A stretch of 64,000 nt of DNA from Acidobacteriota bacterium (GTDB taxonomy: Bacteria; Acidobacteriota; Terriglobia; Acidiferrales; UBA7541): contig QHYE01000006.1 in the NCBI GenBank assembly GCA_003224055.1, positions 1-64,000 of the forward strand, read 5' to 3'. Each line of letters begins with the position of its first letter. The stretch's first letter is position 1. Made by a program: the position numbers and the translations under genes. Positions 34,558-43,893 of this stretch are shown one piece after another. The notes under the pieces are model-generated. The model ran no database searches and was not told where the DNA came from. It worked only from the letters and a program-made list of their open reading frames with translations.

Positions 34558-35892
34558 CTATGCCCCCGGTGCGCGGTCGAGAATTGCTTCCGTCTTCGGA
34601 TCCCAATAAATCTTCTTTCCAGACCAATAGGCGCGCGCCGCCATCATGCAGGCCACGGAGTGCGAAAATCCGTTGTGCACGGTGGCGTTTGGCTGTTTTC
34701 GGCTGCGCAAGCAATCCAGCCAATTGGTCATATGCGAGGGGTCCTCATCCCCAATTCCCATTGGCGGAAGCGTCTTGTTACCGGGCAGCAAGATGTCCTT
34801 GACGGCACGCAGGCTGTCAACACTACTGTCTTCTTCGTGATTTCCCTTCTCTTCCACCAGCTGCCAGCGCGGACTGCCCTCGCCTCCGTGATTGACCATG
34901 GTGGCTTTCTTTCCCATGATCCGTGTAAATCCGGGGGCATCATTGCCGAAGCTCGTCGAATAGCTCACTAGAAAGCCCTTCGGATAGGTGAATAGCGCCT
35001 GGAAGGTATCGGGATTCTCCCGGCCGTCGTGCCAGGCAAAGATGCCGCCATTCGCTACGACTGAATCTGGAAAGCTCTCGTCGGTGAAGTAGTGGCAGAG
35101 GTCGATGCCATGGCTCATCCATTGATCAGAGATGCCACTGGAGAACTCCTTGTAGAGGCGAAATTCAAAGTAGAGCTGCGGATCAAATGGCCGGTAAGGC
35201 TTGTTCATCAACCAAGAGCGCCAGTCCGTATCCTGTTCGCGGATCAGCTTCACTTCGGGACGCCCGCGCCAGCGAGGCCCGTGATAGTTCCACTCAATCT
35301 CGTATTTGGTGACGTCGCCGAGAACACCGGAGCGGATCGAGTCACGCACGGCAATCTGATACGGTTCGCTGCGATGCTGGGTGCCAATCTGAGCGATGAG
35401 ATTCCGAGCAACGACCGCATCGCGCGCGGCCTTCACTTCTTCTAGCACGTTGCCCATAGGCTTCTCGCAGTAAGCGTCCTTCCCCGCCTCAGCCGTCATC
35501 CTGAGTAAGGGTGAATGCGAGTGCTCAGGCGTGGAAATCATCACTGCGTCCACATCCTTGAGCGCCAGCAGTTCCTGCGGATGCGGGAGCGCCCTCGGCG
35601 CTTTGCCATAATATTTCTGGTTGGAGGCAGCCGCTCGTTCGAGATTGTGAGTCCACAAGTCACAGACCGCCGTCACTTCGGCATTTTTTGTTTCTTTGAG
35701 CAGCGCCACGATGCCATCCAGCTCGGCACCACGATTGCCAATGCCGATGTGCCCCAGCGAGATCCGGTCGTTCGCCCCGACGATGCGCGTGTAGGACAAC
35801 GCAGTATTGCTCAACGCGGTGCTCCCCGCCGCCACAACCGCGCTCCTCTGCAAAAATTCTCTCCGGTTGAGCTTGTTGTCTGAACTGTCCAT
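34558..35892 (-). CDS. Exported Gfo/Idh/MocA-family oxidoreductase
   Basis: A 444-residue NAD(P)-dependent sugar-oxidoreductase-type protein with a twin-arginine signal (LNRREFLQRSAVVAAGSTALS, about residues 7-27). The Rossmann part holds LGHIGIGNRG and VDAVMISTPEHSHSPLLRMT; AGKDAYCEKPMGN carries the EKP motif. The C-terminal alpha/beta domain follows. Tat export means it can fold with its cofactor before crossing the membrane. Some exported members are NAD-dependent glycosidases (GH109, alpha-N-acetylgalactosaminidase), which would suit the galactosamine pathway here, but I do not see GH109-specific motifs. ATG 35892 has GAGGAGG 6 nt upstream. It is the last gene of the lacD-lacC-pfkB operon. 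Confidence 0.88.
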   Translation of the reverse strand: MDSSDNKLNRREFLQRSAVVAAGSTALSNTALSYTRIVGANDRISLGHIGIGNRGAELDGIVALLKETKNAEVTAVCDLWTHNLERAAASNQKYYGKAPRALPHPQELLALKDVDAVMISTPEHSHSPLLRMTAEAGKDAYCEKPMGNVLEEVKAARDAVVARNLIAQIGTQHRSEPYQIAVRDSIRSGVLGDVTKYEIEWNYHGPRWRGRPEVKLIREQDTDWRSWLMNKPYRPFDPQLYFEFRLYKEFSSGISDQWMSHGIDLCHYFTDESFPDSVVANGGIFAWHDGRENPDTFQALFTYPKGFLVSYSTSFGNDAPGFTRIMGKKATMVNHGGEGSPRWQLVEEKGNHEEDSSVDSLRAVKDILLPGNKTLPPMGIGDEDPSHMTNWLDCLRSRKQPNATVHNGFSHSVACMMAARAYWSGKKIYWDPKTEAILDRAPGA

Positions 35893-35936
35893 CGGTTCCT
35901 CCTCGGGATTGAAGCTATTGAGAACCCCGTCGAAAT

Positions 35937-36890
35937 TTATGGAGTGTTGACGTCACTGCGCTGCCCGCGGCGCTGCAAAAATGTCTCACGGTGCTGGCGG
36001 TCGCGAAACGCTTCGGTGCCGCCGGCGCGCGACGTGGAGAGGGCAGCACTCACATTACCGTATTCAAGGCAGTTCTGAAGGCCGGCTCCACGAATGAATT
36101 TGTGCAGAAAGCCGGCGTTGAAACTGTCGCCTGCCCCGACGGTATCTACGGGCTGAACGGAGAGCGAAGCCGCATGAAAACGGTCTTTGCCGCGTTTGGC
36201 GAATGCGCCTTGCGCTCCGCACTTGATAACGACGATGGGGACGAGCCGGGAAAGGACATCGAGCGCGTTATCGAGGTCGCCGGTGCCTGCGAGTTTGCAA
36301 GCTTCTTGCTCGTTCGGCAGAAAGACGTCGACGCTCTTTAGCACGGTCTTAACGTCATCCGCCCATAGATTTTCTGGGTCGTCGTTGGTGTCGAGTGACG
36401 TGGTAAGACCAGCTTGCTTCATCTGAAAAAAGAGCTCTGGTAGCGTGGGACGCAGTGCGCGCAGAAGAAAAAAGGAGGAGAGATGAAAGTGCGCCGCGCT
36501 GCGGAGATAATCCAAGTCGAGATGTGCATATTGCAAATCGAAAGTGGTGCCCGGATAGGTTAGAATCTGGCGCTTCTTAGCAAAGGGAAGGATCACGGTC
36601 ACGCCGGTATTCTTGCTTGGAAGGCATTTCACGCCGGAAACGTCAACGCCGCTTTCCGACAAACGCTCCACACAAAATTTCCCGAGTGGATCGCCTCCAA
36701 TGCAAGAAGTGAAACCAACGCGGCTGCCCAAGAGAGAGATATTGTGGGCAAAGATTGCAGAAGAGCTGCCGAGGGTCATCGCGAAGTCGTTGGCCAGGTG
36801 TTCTCTCTCGGGTTCCAGCACCGGAGGGAGACCGTACAGAATCAAATCGCAATTAAGTTCACCCAGAACGTTTATGTCAAAACGCTTCAC
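35937..36890 (-). CDS. PfkB-family sugar kinase
   Basis: A 317-residue ribokinase/PfkB-type kinase. The N-terminal part has GELNCDLIL and FTSCIGGDPLGKF; the C-terminal signature DTVGAGDSFNAGFL contains the catalytic Asp and anion hole. It phosphorylates a sugar with ATP in the cytoplasm. Within this cluster a substrate such as tagatose, galactosamine or N-acetylgalactosamine is possible; the sequence does not decide it. GTG 36890 has AAGGAG 8 nt upstream. It lies 18 nt after the lacC-like stop, in the same operon. Confidence 0.85.
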   Translation of the reverse strand: MKRFDINVLGELNCDLILYGLPPVLEPEREHLANDFAMTLGSSSAIFAHNISLLGSRVGFTSCIGGDPLGKFCVERLSESGVDVSGVKCLPSKNTGVTVILPFAKKRQILTYPGTTFDLQYAHLDLDYLRSAAHFHLSSFFLLRALRPTLPELFFQMKQAGLTTSLDTNDDPENLWADDVKTVLKSVDVFLPNEQEACKLAGTGDLDNALDVLSRLVPIVVIKCGAQGAFAKRGKDRFHAASLSVQPVDTVGAGDSFNAGFLHKFIRGAGLQNCLEYGNVSAALSTSRAGGTEAFRDRQHRETFLQRRGQRSDVNTP

Positions 36891-36908
36891 TCAGTAGTCT
36901 CCTTATTG

Positions 36909-37889
36909 CTACAACAACTCTATTTGAACGCCTTGTTCAATGCGCGAAACATCCTCCGGCGCGATACGGCCGGGGAGTGCCGCGAGGCAATTTGCAGCGC
37001 CGCAGGCAACTGCTAGCGCAAGGCTTCGTTCAAAGGTCAGTTCCTTTGCAGCAGCGTACGCTAACCCAGCAAGAGCTGAATCGCCGCTGCCGACGGTAGA
37101 TTTCGGGTGTAGTGGAGTAGCCCAAGCGTGGATTGCCTGCCGATCCTGCTTTCGAATGCCGATAAGGCCGCGTTCGCCAAGGCTGACGGCGGCGGAGTTC
37201 GCTCCCAAGTCCAGTAACTTGCGCGCAGCTTGTGCCGCTGTGATGGGATCACGTGTGGCAACCTGCGTGACAAACTCTGCTTCTTCCCGATTAATTTTGA
37301 TCAGGTCCGGTCCGGCGGCCAGTGCTTTTGGCAGTGCTACGCCGCTGGAATCGATGAATGCGAGACAATTCGCAGTTCGCGCCGCTCTAACGAGCGCGGC
37401 GTAGGCTTCGACAGGAACGCCAGGAGGCAGGCTCCCGGAGATCACCATCACTTTCTTTTTGGCAGCAACTTGAACCGCGTTCACACACATTTGCTGAATT
37501 TCGGACCATTCGGACTGAGTAATCGTTCCCCCAGGCTCGAGGATCTCCGTGACTTCTCCTTGGGTGTCCAAGATTTCCAAGTTGACCCGCGTTGGTTGAC
37601 CAGTGGATATGGGCATCGTTTCTATCCCCAAGCGGTGAAGACCCGCAAGCAATTCGCTGCCCGTCGCGCCGCCGGAGAAGCCAATCCATGTTGGGGTCGC
37701 GCCCAGGCCTTTGAGCGCCATGGCGACGTGCGCGGCCTTGCCTCCGGGTGTTCGATAAACTTCTTCGACGCGATTGACGCGGCCCGGGAGAAATCCGTTC
37801 AGAATTAGCCGTGTATCGATCGCGGGATTCAAGCTCACGCAAAAGAATGCGGTCGCGAGGTCCGAAGAGAGTGGAACTGGCTTATTCAT
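36909..37889 (-). CDS. lacC: Tagatose-6-phosphate kinase / 1-phosphofructokinase family
   Basis: A 326-residue PfkB kinase of the LacC/FruK group: CVSLNPAIDTRLIL at the start, TPGGKAAHVAMALKGLG (the GGKA/GxN-type substrate motif), ISGSLPPGVP, and the signature TVGSGDSALAGLAYA. It would phosphorylate tagatose-6-P to tagatose-1,6-bisphosphate. The frame opens to 38099, but ATG 37889 is the family-typical start and overlaps the lacD-like stop by 8 nt. The adjacent aldolase supports LacC rather than FruK. Confidence 0.85.
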   Translation of the reverse strand: MNKPVPLSSDLATAFFCVSLNPAIDTRLILNGFLPGRVNRVEEVYRTPGGKAAHVAMALKGLGATPTWIGFSGGATGSELLAGLHRLGIETMPISTGQPTRVNLEILDTQGEVTEILEPGGTITQSEWSEIQQMCVNAVQVAAKKKVMVISGSLPPGVPVEAYAALVRAARTANCLAFIDSSGVALPKALAAGPDLIKINREEAEFVTQVATRDPITAAQAARKLLDLGANSAAVSLGERGLIGIRKQDRQAIHAWATPLHPKSTVGSGDSALAGLAYAAAKELTFERSLALAVACGAANCLAALPGRIAPEDVSRIEQGVQIELL

Positions 37890-38883
37890 CTGCAGGATAT
37901 TTTTCGGACCACGGGGTGGCTGCCTTGAGGCTCTTGTTGATGCTTTGCATGTTTTGTACGCCCTGGGTTTCAAGCCATTCCTGAAGCGCATTCGCTCCAC
38001 CACGAACGAACACACCGACTCCATCCTTCCAGGTTGCGCGCCCACAGAGGACACCGCAAAAATGGACACATGCTTCCGTGGCCAGCTCAAGAGCCTCATT
38101 GAAGGCGCGATTGCTCACGCCAGCGGAGAGAAACAGGAACGGTTTGGCGGTAACCGCTGCGGCATCTCGAAAAAGCTTGATAGCTTCTGAGCGGGTGTGT
38201 ACGAACGTTCCGGAAGAAGCCGAGGAGCCTTCGACATAGGCCATGGTTACGGGCACGCCAACTTTCAAGATATCTACGCCATAGCGAAGCTCGGAGAATT
38301 CTTGCATCGCGCTAGTGAGAATAGCCGGCTTGCAACGCGCGAACTCAGGACTTTTTTCATCCATCCCATCCTGGTACGGAACAATTTCCAGAAAGAAAGG
38401 GACGTCGCAGCCGACACATTCCGAGCCGACGCGCTCGACCCAAACCCGTTTGCGCTCCAGTATTTCGGGGGCGTCCGACAAGGCATAGTACAGCAGAACC
38501 TTTATGCAATGAGCACCGGCGTCGACTAACCTGCGCACGGACCAGTGCTCCAGGAGCCGAGGAAGGCGAGAAGGAACTTCGGGGTCGTAGCCACTTACTT
38601 CGTAGGCCATGAGCAAGCCCGAGGATGGAGCACGCTGACCGGCAGCTTGCGAGCCGTACTCCGGCTCGAGTAGAACGGCGCTGGCATGCGGGGAAAGCGT
38701 GCGAACGACGATGGATTTGAACTGTTCGAGCTGCTCGCGTGGCACGGAACGCTTCTCGATTTTCAATTCGGTAGAGAACAGGCTGCGCAGCGCGTCACGC
38801 TGGTCGATGGCAAGCGCGGCAATGATGCCGCGAGAGTCCGAGACGGCTTCAAGCCTCCTGCGCTTGCCTGATGACACTCTCAC
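37882..38883 (-). CDS. lacD: Tagatose-1,6-bisphosphate aldolase (LacD)
   Basis: A 333-residue class I aldolase that splits tagatose-1,6-bisphosphate into dihydroxyacetone phosphate and glyceraldehyde-3-phosphate. LacD motifs: GIIAALAIDQRDALR near the N-terminus, VLLEPEYGSQAA, IKVLLYYAL, PFFLEIVPY, and DILKVGVPVTMAYVEG, whose Lys is the likely Schiff-base residue. GTG 38883 has GGGTGG 6 nt upstream and gives the family's usual N-terminus; TTG 38901 and GTG 38877 are alternatives. It is the first gene of the lacD-lacC-pfkB-gfo operon. Confidence 0.92.
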   Translation of the reverse strand: MRVSSGKRRRLEAVSDSRGIIAALAIDQRDALRSLFSTELKIEKRSVPREQLEQFKSIVVRTLSPHASAVLLEPEYGSQAAGQRAPSSGLLMAYEVSGYDPEVPSRLPRLLEHWSVRRLVDAGAHCIKVLLYYALSDAPEILERKRVWVERVGSECVGCDVPFFLEIVPYQDGMDEKSPEFARCKPAILTSAMQEFSELRYGVDILKVGVPVTMAYVEGSSASSGTFVHTRSEAIKLFRDAAAVTAKPFLFLSAGVSNRAFNEALELATEACVHFCGVLCGRATWKDGVGVFVRGGANALQEWLETQGVQNMQSINKSLKAATPWSEKYPADE

Positions 38884-39023
38884 TCGAATCCACCCTTTCA
38901 AGAGGCTGTGACAATCGAACTGGGGATGCTAAGCCCAAAAAGCGATACCTTCTACCGCTCTATTTCATCACTTCGACGACACCAAGGTGAGAAAAATCTG
39001 CGCGGCTCATATTCCTTCCTCAT

Positions 39024-39055
39024 AAAAAAAGGGGCGCACGTTGCCGCCCCTTTTT
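39024..39055 (-). terminator. Intrinsic terminator after the large TonB receptor gene
   Basis: GGGGCG (39031-39036) pairs with CGCCCC (39045-39050); the stem is flanked by A and T runs on both sides (A 39024-39030, T 39051-39055), so it can work in both directions. It lies 25 nt past the receptor stop and upstream of lacD, so it separates the two units. Confidence 0.85.
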
Positions 39056-39079
39056 ATTCAATTGTTTGGCCTTCCGCAA

Positions 39080-42000
39080 TTAGAAGGTGATCCGCAGCCT
39101 CAGCCGCACGGTGCGCCGGTTATCGATGCCCTCCTGAGTAAAGCTGCTAATCAGTCGTCCGAAGTCGTCATTGTGCGTGACATCGGCAGGGTCAAGCGGC
39201 AGTAACGCTCCAGTGGTTTGATTCACCCTGAGAACAAAGCTGCCGAGATGGGCAAACTCACCGCCACCGCCGCCGGTGTCAGAGTCGGGCGACAAGAGGG
39301 GATGATTGAATATGTTGTCGAAGTCCGCGCCTAACTGGGCACTTACTCGGTCGCTGAAACGGAAGTCCTTGTGAATCCCGAGATTCACACCCCAGGTTCC
39401 GGGCCCCCACAGCATATTTCGCTTGGCGACTCCCGCCTGGGTGAAAATGTCGGGGCCTACGGAAGGCAGTCCGAACGCGGCAGGATTCCAGATTTGATCA
39501 CCGGTTTTTTGATTGAAGTTATTGCTAAGCACGACCGGACGGAAGGTTGGACTATTACCGAAATCGCCGACAGCGTCCAGCGAGGTAATACCGATGTTTC
39601 CGGGCTCTAGCGAACCACAGTCATCGCAAGTCCAGAACGGAGTAAAGCCAGTTCCTGATTTCGCGAACATATTGAATGTGGTTTGCCAGCCACCTACCAC
39701 AGCATCTCCCCACCTGGACATCGACGAACCGTACTGGCGCCCTTTGCCCACTGGTAAATCGTATATGCCGTAGGCGACGAAACGATGCCGGGAAACATAG
39801 CCATCGATTCCATAGTCGCTGTCGGGTTGAAATTGATTGTAGGTAACTCCGCCAAGACTGGAGTTGCCTGTGTCCAGTGCCGTCGATTTCTGGTCCAAAT
39901 AGGTATAGGCGACATTGAACATCAATCCGTGCGTAAAGCGATGCTTGAGTTCGGTCTGGAATGCGTTGGACTGTGCATGTCCGTAATTTCCGAAACTTAG
40001 GACAAAGTCTCCCAGCGACGGGAATCGATAACGCTGAAAGTCTGCATTCGAAATGTCGCAAGCGTTCTTCGCCGGGTCTGGTGACACCGGATCGCATATG
40101 CCGGCAGGGTCGCCGTTGTCATCTAAGATGTTTGTCCCAAAGGGCACGTCAGTAGGCTGAAGCTCGTTCAAATCCTTGCCGGCAATCAGCCCATGCATCG
40201 TCGAGCCCAAGTAGGAGAAGCGAACGGCGCTTCCCCATCCGATCTCGCGCTCAAAAGTGGCGTTGTACTGATGTATCCGTGGTTGGTGCAGACTGAAAGG
40301 AACGACGTTGACTGCGGGCGTGCCACCCGTTCCCGAACTAATTGCGCCGCCCGTAATCGGGCTGATTCCATGGTTGCTGGCATCGGGCCAACCATCAATT
40401 GGGGTGCTGGTTGTTCCTTTTCTTGTGATGCTCTGGTTAAAGGGATTGGTCGCGATTGGATCGCGAATGCCCTGAGCCGCCGAAGTCGGATAGTAGATTC
40501 CGTATCCGCCGCGGATGACCGATTTGGTGCCGAGCCGGTACGCAACGCCGATGCGAGGCGAAAAATCGGTCTTATCCGTACGTACCGTCCCTCTGCCCAC
40601 ACCCAAGCCTGAATCCTTGGCCAGCACGTAACCGAACTTGACAATGCGAGTGTCCAAATACTTAAGCGTCTTGGTTGAAGGAATGACAAATCGGCCCAAT
40701 TGGCCGGTCGTGGGATTCACGAAATCCGGATCAAAGTTGGCGATCAGGTCGTTCTTGTCGATGAACGGAGTGATGAGCTCATAGCGCAAACCGAGATTGA
40801 CGGTCAGCCTTGAACTAATTTTCCACGTGTCCTGGAAGAAGTAGCCGTGCTCCCAGTTCTGGACATCCATGGCCGGGCGAGGCTGCAAAACATAGGAAAC
40901 CCTATCCGGAGAAAGTCCAAGAAGAAAATGCGTGAAGGGGTTTGTCCCCGTCCCAAGGTATGTCATCAAGCCGCGGGGGTTTCCACGGTTCAGCGCGAAG
41001 CCATCCACGGCAGCGTTCCGCACAACGTCGCCGCCCATGCGGAAATCGTGCTTGCCGACAATCCACGTCAGCGTATCTCCGAAGGTGACCAGATTCTGGT
41101 CCAGCGGACGGAACGTGTTGCGCCCGCCGTTTGCGAAGGTCGTAAAAGTACTACTAAAATTGACGGCCGGATGGCCGAACGTGGAAAGTGCAAATGGCCC
41201 TACGACCGAGCCGTAGGCATCAATGTCGCTCTGGTCGAAGCCAATGCTGGAGAGAAAACCCTCCAGAGTCGTATTGCTGTGCCGCAAGAGCTTTTGCCGG
41301 TTAAAACCACCCCGCGCCTCGTTGACCACGGTATCGCGGAAGGCATGCGTGAAGGACAAAGAAACGGTGTGGTTCTTGCGATCATTTTGGGTCAACCCAA
41401 GCCCGGTAAAGGGGATGACCACCGAGAGCGTTGCGTTAACTTGCGCCGACACGTTATACACGCCATAGAGGTGATCCCGCACGGAAAAGTCGTGGTCGAG
41501 TCTCAAGGTGCCAATATCCTGGGTGGAATGGCCCGGCAGAATGGTGTGATAACTTCCGGGAATTCTTCCGTTGGCCTTATTGATCGGAGCGCTAAGCCCG
41601 ATCTTGGGATAGTAGGTATTGATGAGTGCCTGGACGGTGGGATTTAGAAGCCGCGACGGAATCCGGATGAACCTCTGCGTAGTAGTTGTAGATCCGTCGT
41701 CATTAGTTACAGTCACCGGGACCGTGTCGGTGGCCATCTCCTCCGGCGTAAGGGTGACGCCAGCCGGTACGACGGGCTTTGCCGAATCGTTCAGGGCGGA
41801 AAAATCTCCGGTGTACAGCGAGGGGTGGGGGATGGTGCTGGACGCGATTTGGGTAGGAGCAACGGCATAGTTTCGTTCGTACGCGGCAAAGAACCAGGTC
41901 TTCTTGAGCAGCTGGACAGGGCCGCCTACCGAGCCCCCTATGTCATTTAAGTTGAAATAAGGGTTGGGGTACTTGGATTGAAAACTGTTTGGGGAAAAGC

Positions 42001-42805
42001 CAGCAGCGTTGTTTTTATCATTAAGCGTCCATGCAGCCAGCGCAGAGTTCTTGTTATTGTAGAAGGCCGATCCGTGATAGTCCGCGCCGCCGCGTTTTGT
42101 GCTGACTCGAATGTTGGCGATGCCGGCGTATTCCGCACTGAAGTCCGACGTGAGAAGATTAATCTCGCCGACCGCTTCGAGCGACGGCTGGCTGGCAGTC
42201 GGCTCGCCAAAAATACCGCCGTTTGAGCGTTGCCCATCGAGGGAAAAGCTGGCGCCATAGCTCTGCGCTCCGATAAATTTGAACTCGCCGTCGAAGGCGC
42301 CCTGCGTGACGTTCGGATTCAGGTAAAGGAAGGTGTACACATTCCGGCTGTCGCGGGGGAGTTCAATCACCGCCTGATTGGTCAGAGTCTGGCTAATGGT
42401 CTGATCTTCGGTATTGATGGCCGGCGCCTCCATCGACACCACGACGGTTTCCTGCGCCGCGGAAACCTTGAGCACAGCGTCGGCGCTCACCGTGTCGCTA
42501 CCGTTCAAGACGACGTCCGTGATTCCTGTCTTACTCATTCCAGCCGCCGTGATTGCCACTTTATATGTACCGGACTTCAGCCCCAACATCTCGTAGTTGC
42601 CCTGAGAATTCGTTTTTGTTTCCCGCGATGTGTTGGTAAGGGTGTCCGTGACCGTTACCGTCGCGCCCGGAATGACGGCCCCAGTGGAGTCGGTCACCGT
42701 TCCGCGAATGGTGCCGAGATCCGTTCCCTGACCAAATACAACTCCGGTAGTGCAGAATAGAAAAGCCAAGAAAACAACGCAGGTAGATGCAGCTCTGTGC
42801 TTCAA
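39080..42805 (-). CDS. Oar-like TonB-dependent outer-membrane receptor (full length)
   Basis: A 1241-residue outer-membrane receptor. Signal peptide about 1-26 (ASTCVVFLAFLFCTTGVVFGQ); carboxypeptidase-regulatory-like domain about 30-115 (TIRGTVTDSTGAVIPGATVTV); plug region with ELPRDSRNVYTFLYLNPNV and INLLTSDFSAEYAGIANIRV; then a large beta-barrel ending RLRLRITF with terminal Phe. The start is probably TTG 42805, which has GGGGAGG 6 nt upstream and leads straight into the signal peptide; GTG 42847 is in frame but has no ribosome site. It faces the DeoR regulator gene across a shared promoter region with GAAAG repeats. It likely imports a glycan fragment or other nutrient for this cluster. 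Confidence 0.92.
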   Translation of the reverse strand: MKHRAASTCVVFLAFLFCTTGVVFGQGTDLGTIRGTVTDSTGAVIPGATVTVTDTLTNTSRETKTNSQGNYEMLGLKSGTYKVAITAAGMSKTGITDVVLNGSDTVSADAVLKVSAAQETVVVSMEAPAINTEDQTISQTLTNQAVIELPRDSRNVYTFLYLNPNVTQGAFDGEFKFIGAQSYGASFSLDGQRSNGGIFGEPTASQPSLEAVGEINLLTSDFSAEYAGIANIRVSTKRGGADYHGSAFYNNKNSALAAWTLNDKNNAAGFSPNSFQSKYPNPYFNLNDIGGSVGGPVQLLKKTWFFAAYERNYAVAPTQIASSTIPHPSLYTGDFSALNDSAKPVVPAGVTLTPEEMATDTVPVTVTNDDGSTTTTQRFIRIPSRLLNPTVQALINTYYPKIGLSAPINKANGRIPGSYHTILPGHSTQDIGTLRLDHDFSVRDHLYGVYNVSAQVNATLSVVIPFTGLGLTQNDRKNHTVSLSFTHAFRDTVVNEARGGFNRQKLLRHSNTTLEGFLSSIGFDQSDIDAYGSVVGPFALSTFGHPAVNFSSTFTTFANGGRNTFRPLDQNLVTFGDTLTWIVGKHDFRMGGDVVRNAAVDGFALNRGNPRGLMTYLGTGTNPFTHFLLGLSPDRVSYVLQPRPAMDVQNWEHGYFFQDTWKISSRLTVNLGLRYELITPFIDKNDLIANFDPDFVNPTTGQLGRFVIPSTKTLKYLDTRIVKFGYVLAKDSGLGVGRGTVRTDKTDFSPRIGVAYRLGTKSVIRGGYGIYYPTSAAQGIRDPIATNPFNQSITRKGTTSTPIDGWPDASNHGISPITGGAISSGTGGTPAVNVVPFSLHQPRIHQYNATFEREIGWGSAVRFSYLGSTMHGLIAGKDLNELQPTDVPFGTNILDDNGDPAGICDPVSPDPAKNACDISNADFQRYRFPSLGDFVLSFGNYGHAQSNAFQTELKHRFTHGLMFNVAYTYLDQKSTALDTGNSSLGGVTYNQFQPDSDYGIDGYVSRHRFVAYGIYDLPVGKGRQYGSSMSRWGDAVVGGWQTTFNMFAKSGTGFTPFWTCDDCGSLEPGNIGITSLDAVGDFGNSPTFRPVVLSNNFNQKTGDQIWNPAAFGLPSVGPDIFTQAGVAKRNMLWGPGTWGVNLGIHKDFRFSDRVSAQLGADFDNIFNHPLLSPDSDTGGGGGEFAHLGSFVLRVNQTTGALLPLDPADVTHNDDFGRLISSFTQEGIDNRRTVRLRLRITF

Positions 42806-42885
42806 GGAAGACCTCCCCACAAAGTAGTGTTGGCAACGATGTACCACAATAGAAAAGCAAACGCAACAACAAATGAACTATGAAC

Positions 42886-42953
42886 GATATAAAGAGAAAG
42901 AATAAGAAAGTATTGACGTGGTCTATGCTTTCGCCATTTGACCCAAACGAAAG
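42886..42953. promoter_or_regulatory. Divergent promoter with GAAAG repeats (candidate DeoR/AgaR operator)
   Basis: Two GAAAG repeats lie exactly 10 bp apart (42896 and 42906), and an inverted pair CTTTCG (42928-42933) / CGAAAG (42948-42953) follows. TTGACG at 42913-42918 could be a -35 box for the regulator gene. DeoR-family proteins often bind repeats of this type. Confidence 0.5.
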
Positions 42954-42986
42954 GTACGCCCTATACTCAACTTACGGATACGGTGC

Positions 42987-43772
42987 ATGACCCCCAAAGC
43001 TCGCCTGCTAACAGAACAGCGGCGCCGGAACGTGCTGGACCTTGTCGACCAAGACGGCCAAGTAACGGTCTCGGACATGGTTCGGCGTTTCTCCATTTCT
43101 GCCGTCACTGTCCGCAATGATCTAGACGCTCTTGCTTCCATCGGCGCAGTGGTTCGATCGCACGGCGGTGCCGTGCGGCGCCTGGAGGCCACCCAGGATT
43201 ACCCTCTCCGCACCAAGGAAACGCTGCATAGGGATGAAAAGATCAGAATCGGAAAGGCTGCGGCGGAATTGGTACAACCGGGTGAAACCATCATTCTCGA
43301 TTCAGGCACGACTACGGCAGAGGTGGCCCGGCATTTGAAAAGGATGAAAAATCAATCCCTTACTGTCATTACGAATGCCTTGAATATAGCTGTGGAGCTG
43401 GCGGATACACCGGGTATCACCCTGATTATGATTGGTGGGCTGATGCGCCCGATTTCCTGCTCCTTCGTCGGACCGCAAGCCGAAGCCATGATGAACGAGT
43501 TCCATGCTGACCGACTTTTCCTCGCGGTCGACGGTTTCGATCTCGAGAACGGTCTCTCGACGCCGGACGTGCTGGAAGCGCAGTTGAATAATGTGATGAT
43601 TCGTTCGGCGAAAGAGGTCAACGTGGTCACGGATTTCAGCAAATTGGGTCGGAGAAGCGTTTCAAAGATTGGCCCCTTCGACAGAATACGGCGCCTGATT
43701 ACGGATAACCGTGCTGCTCAGGAATTTACCGGAGAACTTCGCAGAAAGGGTATCGAAGTTATCGAGGTGTAG
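42987..43772 (+). CDS. DeoR-family transcription repressor (AgaR/LacR type)
   Basis: A 261-residue regulator. The N-terminal DeoR helix-turn-helix (about 18-70: VTVSDMVRRFSISAVTVRND ... GAVVRSHGGAV) is followed by the sensor domain with IILDSGTTTAEVARHL, which binds a phosphorylated sugar. The only regulator in the aga/lac cluster, it likely represses the genes until a pathway intermediate (for example tagatose-6-P or galactosamine-6-P) appears. It diverges from the large TonB receptor and converges with the DUF5107 gene. Confidence 0.93.
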   Translation: MTPKARLLTEQRRRNVLDLVDQDGQVTVSDMVRRFSISAVTVRNDLDALASIGAVVRSHGGAVRRLEATQDYPLRTKETLHRDEKIRIGKAAAELVQPGETIILDSGTTTAEVARHLKRMKNQSLTVITNALNIAVELADTPGITLIMIGGLMRPISCSFVGPQAEAMMNEFHADRLFLAVDGFDLENGLSTPDVLEAQLNNVMIRSAKEVNVVTDFSKLGRRSVSKIGPFDRIRRLITDNRAAQEFTGELRRKGIEVIEV

Positions 43773-43893
43773 CGCCCGCCAAGGCCAAGCGGCTGAAATG
43801 ATAAGACATGCGGTCTTCGGGTAAGAGCAAGGACTCGCGAAGGGAAGCTTTGCCCTGCACTTCGCGCCCAAGCGCCATCTGCAATACTCCCAA

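Noticed and set aside
34225-34971. A 248-codon + strand frame over the Gfo/Idh gene
   Set aside because: It overlaps a well-supported gene on the other strand and has no family features; its first 333 nt cross the gene-poor stretch by chance.
37890-38099. Extended N-terminus of the lacC-like gene
   Set aside because: It lies inside lacD and the family's normal N-terminus begins at ATG 37889.
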